A stretch of 10,642 nt of DNA, taken from positions 1-10,642 of the forward strand of contig CAMZHP010000092.1 in the NCBI GenBank assembly GCA_947306845.1, in the 5' to 3' direction. Numbering within the stretch: the first letter of the stretch is position 1; every line of letters begins with the position of its first letter. Both the position numbers and the translations under genes were made by a program. Below are positions 6,196-10,642 of this stretch, one piece after another. A model generated the notes under the pieces. The model saw only the letters and a program-made list of their open reading frames with translations, was not told the DNA's origin and ran no database searches. This DNA comes from an uncultured Prevotellaceae bacterium. GTDB lineage: Bacteria; Bacteroidota; Bacteroidia; Bacteroidales; Bacteroidaceae.

Positions 6196-7826
6196 CGGTT
6201 TGCCTCCTTTCCTTGGCTGCCGATGAACTTCTCATAAGGTACGTCCTGTCCGATGAAATAGTTCCATTCCTCTTGGGTTAGATTGCGCTTCAGTTTTTTC
6301 CTGATGGTTTCCACCATGAGCGGAACGGAGATGTTGACCGCGGTCAGGTTGCCTTTCGCATCACCCAACCAGAAAGAATTTTTAGATGCGTCGAAGGTGA
6401 AATGCATGATCCAATTACCGGTTTCAACCAGTGTCATCGGCTCCACCTTCTCATTGTCGGCCACCCACAGGTTCACGCTGCCGTCATAACTGGCAGAGAA
6501 AAGCCGTCGGCCATTCAGCTTCATCTTTGAGATGCGTGAGAGATGCCCTATGAGTTTCTGCTTATTTCCCTTTTTGTCTGTGATCCAGATGGTGCCGTCG
6601 CTCATGCCGTAGGCTTCGATACCGGTGTTCTTCGACTCGCAGTAGGCTGTCACGGTTCCTTCCACAGGCACTTTCTTGGAGTCATAGTTCTCGATACCTC
6701 TCACCAGGTGCATCATGCCTTTGTTGTCAAAAATCAGCGGCAAGCCTTCCTTGCGCGACCCCAAGATAATACGGAACGGAAGTTGCTTGGTGCTTCTGAG
6801 AATCATGCGCTTCAGGTCTATCAGACCAAACGCTTGTTCTCCGATAACGAGCAGATTGTTCTCACTGATGTCGTGCAACCGCATGGGATGTTCTATCTTG
6901 TCGAGCACGATGGTATGGACGGTCTTCAGGTCTTTCAGGATGATGACGAGATGGCCTGTGCGGCTGACAGCATAGATGTTTCCTGAATTACGGTCCACCA
7001 GCACATCGCGGAAATCATACTTGCTGTTGTTGTAAAGGATGGTTGTCTTCAGCCGGTTGCCTCTTCTCTCGCTCAGAAGGATTTCACCATAGTTGCTGAC
7101 AGAGACGAGCCCGTTGTCCATTCCAGGATAATGCTCTATATTCATCACTGCCCCCAGGTGCTCCGACCAGGAAACCTTGCTCTGGCTCGACCGCATGAGT
7201 GACTGGAAGACAGCGGGATAGTAGATGTCTCCTCTATATCGGGAGGTGTAGAGATAGGAGGCATAACTCAACTGGTTGGCGATGTCTTCGTTGCCGGCCT
7301 GGGCTTGGATGGTGGAGATGGAGCCCAGGGAGCGCCCTAGAGCGATGTAACTCAGCGTGTCGGCCTTGCGCTTCGAGAACTCTGCCTGTATGCGCTGGTG
7401 TTCAGCCAACTGCTGCTGTTGCTCTGCGACTTTCTGCTGTTGCTCAGCAAACTGTCGCTGCTTCTCTGCCACCGTCGAGGCTTCCACCGCCTTTTTCTCT
7501 GAGGCAATGGCGTTCTGTTTTGCCTCAAGGGCGTTCAGACGTTCTTGTTCAGACCGTAAACGCATCTCATTGGCTACCCTTGTCTGACGGAGGGCTTCCT
7601 CACGCTTTTCGTCAGAGATTTCCCTCTGCTCGTTGGCGATATCCTCCATTTGGGCGCTGACGCTCCTGTCCACCGCCGACCGCATCTCCTGTTTCTTCAG
7701 TTCGACAATCTGAGCTTGAAGGTCATTCACCTTCTTGCGCTCAGAAAGCCAACCGAGGAAACCTGCGGCGGCTGCTCCTGCCAGCAGAAGACCTGCGCAT
7801 GCCGTTATGATCTGCTTCCTATTCAC
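6192..7826 (-). CDS. Membrane-anchored coiled-coil and WD40-like beta-propeller protein
   Basis: The 544-residue product has an N-terminal membrane anchor (residues about 5-27, IITACAGLLLAGAAAAGFLG) followed by a long coiled coil (about 30-157), including five heptads that each start with AE (120-154). Next comes a helical segment (about 158-212, SYIALGRSLGSI then NQLSYASYLYTSRYRGDIYYPAVFQSL in two parts) resembling the linker before WD40 repeats in Bacteroidota STAND/caspase-type proteins. A propeller fills about 220-500 (SASYDGSVNLWVADN, DGTIWITDKKGNK). The tail NLTQEEWNYFIGQDVPYEK matches the conserved C-terminal motif of many bacterial WD40 proteins. No enzymatic motif is visible; a scaffold or sensor role is inferred. 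The start is GTG: it is the first possible start after the previous stop, and the next Met (48) would remove the anchor. The upstream gene's TAA is in the same frame, five codons before this GTG (four codons between). The 3' end overlaps the sensor start as ATGA. Confidence 0.85.
   Translation of the reverse strand: MNRKQIITACAGLLLAGAAAAGFLGWLSERKKVNDLQAQIVELKKQEMRSAVDRSVSAQMEDIANEQREISDEKREEALRQTRVANEMRLRSEQERLNALEAKQNAIASEKKAVEASTVAEKQRQFAEQQQKVAEQQQQLAEHQRIQAEFSKRKADTLSYIALGRSLGSISTIQAQAGNEDIANQLSYASYLYTSRYRGDIYYPAVFQSLMRSSQSKVSWSEHLGAVMNIEHYPGMDNGLVSVSNYGEILLSERRGNRLKTTILYNNSKYDFRDVLVDRNSGNIYAVSRTGHLVIILKDLKTVHTIVLDKIEHPMRLHDISENNLLVIGEQAFGLIDLKRMILRSTKQLPFRIILGSRKEGLPLIFDNKGMMHLVRGIENYDSKKVPVEGTVTAYCESKNTGIEAYGMSDGTIWITDKKGNKQKLIGHLSRISKMKLNGRRLFSASYDGSVNLWVADNEKVEPMTLVETGNWIMHFTFDASKNSFWLGDAKGNLTAVNISVPLMVETIRKKLKRNLTQEEWNYFIGQDVPYEKFIGSQGKEANR
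7377..7469 (-). repeat. 21-base imperfect repeats encoding AE-headed heptads
   Basis: Within the coiled coil of the anchored propeller protein, residues 120-150 read as successive seven-residue units AEKQRQF, AEQQQKV, AEQQQQL, AEHQRIQ and AEF. The DNA repeats are imperfect (CAG/CAA-rich) with a 21-base period. They lengthen a continuous helix between the membrane anchor and the propeller. Confidence 0.7.
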
Positions 7827-7838
7827 ACAGTGGGGTGA

Positions 7839-9002
7839 TTAGAGTCGTTTGAGGGCAAGCAACGTGATGTCGTCGCTTTGTTCCGCATCTCCTTCAAAGG
7901 CTTTCACGTCGGCTTTCACCATGTCAATCACCTGCTGACAATTGGTCTTTGAGGCGTTTCTCAGCAGTGATTCCAGTCTTTCTTCACCATACTCCTCTTC
8001 CTTAGTGTTGATGGCTTCTGTCACTCCGTCGGTATAGAGCAGGAGCGTGTCGCCGGGTTCCAATTGGAGGGTTTCTTCTGTGAAAGGATAGTCTTTGACG
8101 ATTCCTGCGATGATGTTTTGGCTGTAAGGAAATTTTTTGACACTTCCGCCGGCCTTGATTACGTAGGGTGGGTTGTGCCCGGCATTGGTATAGGTCACCT
8201 CACCGGTTCGGATGTTGTAGATGCCATAAAATACGGTGACGAACATACTGCTGACGGATTCTTCCGACAAGAGATTGTTGGAGTAGGACATACATTCCGA
8301 GGGCTTGACACCCCTGAGACCTGTGGCGCGGATGAGCGTGCGGCTGACGGCCATGAAAATGGCTGCCGGGACTCCCTTTCCGCTCACATCGGCGATGACG
8401 AATCCGATACGGTCGGCGTCAATCCGGAAGAAATCGTAGAAATCTCCGCCTACGTCCTTGGCTGCATTCATCGATGCTGCGATATCAAGTTGATGGCTGT
8501 TTTCGGGGAAGGGTGGGAATATACGAGGCAGGATGGCCTGCTGAATCTCCCTCGCTACGGCGAGGTCGCCCTTGATGGACTCCAACTGGTTGTGCTCCTG
8601 CTGCATCTTCTTGATATAAGTGATTTGCTCGATGGCTTTCTCGATGGTCAGGCTGAGGTCATCGAGGTCGATGGGCTTCGTCGCAAAGTCGAAGGCGCCG
8701 TTGTTCATCGCCTGGCGGATGTTGCCCATGTCGCCGTATGCTGACACCATGATGCACTTCAGTGCAGGATTGCGCATCTCATTGATCTTGGTCAGCAGCG
8801 ACAGGCCATCCATTTCGGGCATGTTGATGTCGCTCAGGATGATGTCAAAGTCCTTTTCCTTGAGCAGCATCGTGAGTGCCTCCAATCCATTGTGAGCAAA
8901 ACGGAACTCGTATTCTCCTTTTCTGATCTTCCTTCTGAAATATTGTGTCAACAACAGTTCGAGGTCAAGCTCGTCATCAACACTGAGTATCTTTACAGCC
9001 AT
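7839..9002 (-). CDS. Response regulator with PP2C (SpoIIE/RsbU-type) serine phosphatase output
   Basis: This 387-residue cytoplasmic protein joins a receiver to a PP2C phosphatase. The receiver (about 2-122) has the acidic pair Asp9-Asp10, the phospho-acceptor Asp58 in LSDINMPEMDG, Ser87 in MVSAYGD and Lys109 in ATKP. A helical linker (about 123-160) ends in AREIQQAILP, typical of this family. The phosphatase shows VGGDFYDFF (Asp187), IADVSGKG (Asp205), FYGIYNIRTGEVTYTNAGHN, LLYTDGVTEA (Asp325) and the C-terminal DD at 377-378, so the metal-binding acids are present. Family members dephosphorylate serine phosphoproteins such as anti-sigma antagonists; no such partner is encoded here. The likely kinase is the soluble one in the same operon. 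ATG 9002 was chosen over the in-frame start at 9125: MAVKILSVDDE is the normal receiver start, and the 41 extra codons overlap the promoter. It is the first gene of the operon. Confidence 0.95.
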   Translation of the reverse strand: MAVKILSVDDELDLELLLTQYFRRKIRKGEYEFRFAHNGLEALTMLLKEKDFDIILSDINMPEMDGLSLLTKINEMRNPALKCIMVSAYGDMGNIRQAMNNGAFDFATKPIDLDDLSLTIEKAIEQITYIKKMQQEHNQLESIKGDLAVAREIQQAILPRIFPPFPENSHQLDIAASMNAAKDVGGDFYDFFRIDADRIGFVIADVSGKGVPAAIFMAVSRTLIRATGLRGVKPSECMSYSNNLLSEESVSSMFVTVFYGIYNIRTGEVTYTNAGHNPPYVIKAGGSVKKFPYSQNIIAGIVKDYPFTEETLQLEPGDTLLLYTDGVTEAINTKEEEYGEERLESLLRNASKTNCQQVIDMVKADVKAFEGDAEQSDDITLLALKRL

Positions 9003-9029
9003 ATGATTGATATTTGTTCTTTTAACTTG

Positions 9030-9063
9030 CGAAAGTAAGAAAAAAAAATAAGAATACCCCAAA
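9030..9063 (-). promoter_or_regulatory. Bacteroidota-type promoter for the signalling operon
   Basis: On the minus strand TTTG (9063-9060) is followed 22 bases later by TACTTTCG (9037-9030), a one-mismatch version of the Bacteroidota -7 element TAnnTTTG. The spacer is strongly T-rich. Transcription would start around 9024, giving a leader of about 20 bases before ATG 9002. This supports the shorter start of the receiver-PP2C gene. No Shine-Dalgarno is present; the leader is A-rich, as is usual in this phylum. Confidence 0.6.
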
Positions 9064-9100
9064 GAATTGACAAAAACTGAAAAAAACTTGTTGATGACTG

Positions 9101-9121
9101 CCGATTTTGGCCATTTTTCGG
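9101..9121. promoter_or_regulatory. Imperfect dyad between the divergent promoters (possible operator)
   Basis: Outer arms CCGA (9101-9104) and TCGG (9118-9121) are inverted copies, and the centre contains the palindrome TGGCCA (9108-9113). The element lies between the two -33 boxes at 9063 and 9129, where a regulator could act on both directions. The symmetry is short and slightly off-centre, so chance is possible. Confidence 0.25.
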
Positions 9122-9128
9122 ACACATC

Positions 9129-9160
9129 TTTGGCTGTTCTGCAATCATTTGCTATCTTTG
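9129..9160 (+). promoter_or_regulatory. Bacteroidota-type promoter for the esterase gene
   Basis: TTTG at 9129-9132 and TATCTTTG at 9153-9160 are separated by 20 bases, an essentially ideal match to the TTTG / TAnnTTTG pattern of the primary sigma factor in Bacteroidota. Transcription would begin near 9166-9168, leaving a leader of about 75 bases before ATG 9241. A perfect 10-base palindrome CAAAATTTTG (9172-9181) sits just after the expected start and might be a regulator site, though it is AT-rich and could be incidental. Confidence 0.75.
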
Positions 9161-9240
9161 CCGCACGGAAGCAAAATTTTGGACTTAACGTTGATATTCA
9201 TTTGATAATAATATAATCACTTTATTCTAACAAAAAACTT

Positions 9241-10212
9241 ATGAACAGCTATTTGAAATCATTGGCACTTGCAACAGCATTGATGAGTGCTTCAGCCATG
9301 ATGGCACAGCCAGGTGGCGGTTTTGGAGGCTTTGGTGGCTTCCAGCAACAGGCAAAATTGGAGACGTCCCAGGAATGGAAGGACGTGAACTATGCAGGTG
9401 ATGACAAGGCTTATCACACTTGCGACATCTATCTCCCCAAACAGGTAAAAGCTTCCTATCCGGTGGTGGTGCACATCTACGGAAGTGCTTGGTTCTCCAA
9501 CAATAGCAAGGGGGCTGCCGACCTGGGTACCATCGTGGCGGCTTTGCTTAATGCAGGCTATGCCGTGGTGTGTCCCAACCACCGTTCCAGTGGCGATGCC
9601 AAATGGCCGGCTCAGATCAACGACATCAAGGCTGTCATCCGTTTCATTCGGGGTGAGGCAAAGAAATATAAGTTCGATACCTCTTTTATCGCCACATCTG
9701 GCTTCTCTTCAGGTGGCCACCTCTCTTCCGTTTGCGGCACTACCAATGGTGTGAAAGTGGCTAAGGTGGGCAAGGAAAGTGTTGATATCGAAGGCTCTGT
9801 GGGCAAATATACCAAGAAAAAGAGCCTAGTCAACGCTGCCTGCGACTGGTCGGGACCTGTTGACCTCACCGCCATGGATTGTGGCGACCACATGGCTTTT
9901 GGTGCTTCCAGTCCGGAGGATGTTTTGTTGGGTGGAACCAAACTGGCTGATGACCCTGACAAGTATCTCGGATTGAGCGCTACCAACTATGTGGACAAGA
10001 AGGATGTGCCCATCATCATCTTCCACGGTGAGAAAGACAATGTGGTGCCTTGCTGCCAGGGCAAAAAATTCTATGAACTGCTGAAGGCAGCCGGTGTGAG
10101 GACAGAGGCCACCTTCGTGCCGGAGGGCGGTCACGGCATGGGCATGTATTCCGCTGAGAACTTGCAGAAAATGGTGAACTTCCTTGATGCGGTTCGTCTG
10201 AAGAAAAAGTAG
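9241..10212 (+). CDS. Secreted alpha/beta-hydrolase esterase (BD-FAE / acetyl or feruloyl esterase-like)
   Basis: This 323-residue enzyme carries a signal peptide (residues 1-23, ending SASAMMAQ) and then a Gly/Phe/Gln-rich spacer (24-37, PGGGFGGFGGFQQQ). The alpha/beta-hydrolase fold follows: DIYLPKQ and YPVVVHIYGSAWF (73-85) form the strand and oxyanion region, where HIYGSAW replaces the HGGG seen in related lipases. The nucleophile elbow is GFSSGG with Ser156. The acid is likely Asp266 in HGEKDNVVP and the base His298 in PEGGHGMG, giving a complete catalytic triad. Enzymes of this class remove acetyl or feruloyl groups from xylan and similar polysaccharides; the actual substrate is not determined. 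The leader before ATG is A-rich without a Shine-Dalgarno. The gene has its own promoter and a hairpin after its stop, so it is probably monocistronic. It faces a convergent gene fragment resembling a glycoside hydrolase, which fits polysaccharide breakdown. Confidence 0.88.
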   Translation: MNSYLKSLALATALMSASAMMAQPGGGFGGFGGFQQQAKLETSQEWKDVNYAGDDKAYHTCDIYLPKQVKASYPVVVHIYGSAWFSNNSKGAADLGTIVAALLNAGYAVVCPNHRSSGDAKWPAQINDIKAVIRFIRGEAKKYKFDTSFIATSGFSSGGHLSSVCGTTNGVKVAKVGKESVDIEGSVGKYTKKKSLVNAACDWSGPVDLTAMDCGDHMAFGASSPEDVLLGGTKLADDPDKYLGLSATNYVDKKDVPIIIFHGEKDNVVPCCQGKKFYELLKAAGVRTEATFVPEGGHGMGMYSAENLQKMVNFLDAVRLKKK

Positions 10213-10238
10213 GCTTTGCTGTCGTCATGCAACCATAA

Positions 10239-10269
10239 AAAGCGGCTCTCCACCATGGAGGGCCGCTTT
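10239..10269. terminator. Hairpin between convergent genes (likely bidirectional terminator)
   Basis: Arms 10239-10252 and 10256-10269 pair over 14 positions, with one G-U wobble and a three-base loop, including the GC-rich core AAGCGGC/GCCGCTT. A short T-rich stretch follows on the plus strand and a run of five T on the minus strand (opposite 10237-10241). It lies between the stops of the esterase (10212) and the convergent gene (10307), so it can serve both. Confidence 0.85.
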
Positions 10270-10306
10270 ATTCTTGGATATGCAGGATAGGCAGCGCTTC
10301 TTGATC

Positions 10307-10642
10307 TTATCTGCCGAGGAAAACCTTTCTGGAGGAGCCGTCACTGCGCTTCTCGATATACATGCCGCGGGGCACTGTCATGCGGCGTCCTTGCAGGTCA
10401 AAGTATTCAGTGTGAGATGATTGACTGTCCTCTGATTTCAGTTCAAGGATGGAGGTCTCTTCTTTCTCTATCATGAAGATATAAGTATTGAGGCTGCGCG
10501 CGGGCAAACTGACGGTCAGTTCCTGAACTGGTTCTTCGATGGTGATGGGGGATTCCTGGCAAAGGGACTCGTTCGACGTGGACAGCAGGTGCACGCCGCT
10601 CTTCACTTTCACGGGCAGTTTGAGTTTCAGGTCGTGAGCGTT
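10307..10642 (-). CDS. C-terminus of a secreted protein, GH30-like end plus sorting-type tail (partial)
   Basis: The frame is open from the right edge to TAA at 10309-10307 and gives the last 111 residues; the start lies outside the window. Residues about 18-70 of the fragment (GVHLLSTSNESL, then ELTVSLPARSLNTYIFMIEK) resemble the C-terminal beta-domain of GH30-like and similar glycoside hydrolases, where a strand ending in LPARS-x-x-T-(F/Y) is common. The final part, YFDLQGRRMTVPRGMYIEKR, is the DLQGRR-type tail found on exported Prevotellaceae proteins and related to type IX secretion sorting domains. Placement next to a secreted esterase suggests a polysaccharide-degrading enzyme, but the catalytic domain is not in view and the family call is tentative. 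The GTG at 10612 is an internal valine, not the start. Confidence 0.75.
   Translation of the reverse strand, partial: NAHDLKLKLPVKVKSGVHLLSTSNESLCQESPITIEEPVQELTVSLPARSLNTYIFMIEKEETSILELKSEDSQSSHTEYFDLQGRRMTVPRGMYIEKRSDGSSRKVFLGR

Noticed and set aside
7377..7469. CRISPR-like or satellite repeat
   Set aside because: The 21-base periodicity is imperfect, in frame, and explained by coiled-coil heptads; there are no unique spacers.
8064..8744. 226-codon plus-strand open frame
   Set aside because: It lies wholly opposite the receiver-PP2C gene, whose motifs are unmistakable. Its translation has no domain or membrane pattern and no promoter, so it is an antisense shadow.
9003..9125. N-terminal extension of the PP2C protein from ATG 9125
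   Set aside because: The 41 extra residues (with a YFFFLL run) are encoded by the T-rich promoter spacer and upstream DNA; the receiver domain starts normally at MAVKILSVDDE and the predicted transcription start is downstream of 9125.

Overview
The window looks like a chromosomal segment of a Bacteroidota bacterium, most likely Prevotellaceae (Prevotella/Segatella type). The reasons are two promoters of the Bacteroidota form (TTTG, about 20-22 bases, then TAnnTTTG or a close variant), start codons without Shine-Dalgarno sequences but with A-rich leaders, a TonB-dependent receptor with a TPR-like N-terminus, propeller/Y_Y_Y sensor architecture, and a DLQGRR-type C-terminal tail on a secreted protein. 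The assignment is inferred from sequence traits, not from a database match.

Positions 1-9063 hold one minus-strand operon that reads right to left. In transcription order it encodes: (1) a receiver-PP2C phosphatase (SpoIIE/RsbU type; 9002-7839); (2) a membrane-anchored coiled-coil plus beta-propeller protein (7826-6192, GTG start); (3) a propeller-Y_Y_Y-transmembrane sensor with a histidine-kinase-like C-terminus, interrupted by an in-frame TAA (6195-3373); (4) a small soluble histidine kinase with no sensor domain (3368-2550); (5) a TonB-dependent receptor (2553-112); and (6) the first 28 residues of another exported protein running off the left edge (85-1). Junctions are very tight: gaps of 12, 4 and 26 bases and two 4-base ATGA overlaps. 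No further promoter or terminator is evident inside the block, so one transcript from the promoter at about 9030-9063 is likely.

The striking feature is the division of labour between the two kinase genes. The sensor-bearing protein keeps its ATP-binding motifs but has Asp where the phospho-accepting His should be. The neighbouring kinase has the His and the ATPase motifs but no sensor and no membrane segment. The two are recognisably paralogous in their kinase regions. A plausible model is that the membrane sensor controls the soluble kinase, which phosphorylates the receiver of the PP2C phosphatase, with the TonB receptor and the anchored propeller protein as envelope partners. This wiring is inference. 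The internal stop in the sensor may mean the pathway is broken in this strain, or it may be a sequence error.

Positions 9064-9240 are the divergent control region. To its right is a secreted alpha/beta-hydrolase esterase (9241-10212, plus strand) with its own near-ideal promoter. It is followed by a hairpin that could terminate both strands (10239-10269) and by the C-terminus of a convergent secreted protein (10642-10307, minus strand) that resembles the end of a GH30-like glycoside hydrolase with a sorting-type tail. The esterase and the hydrolase fragment together suggest plant or host polysaccharide breakdown. No RNA genes, insertion sequences or CRISPR arrays were seen.
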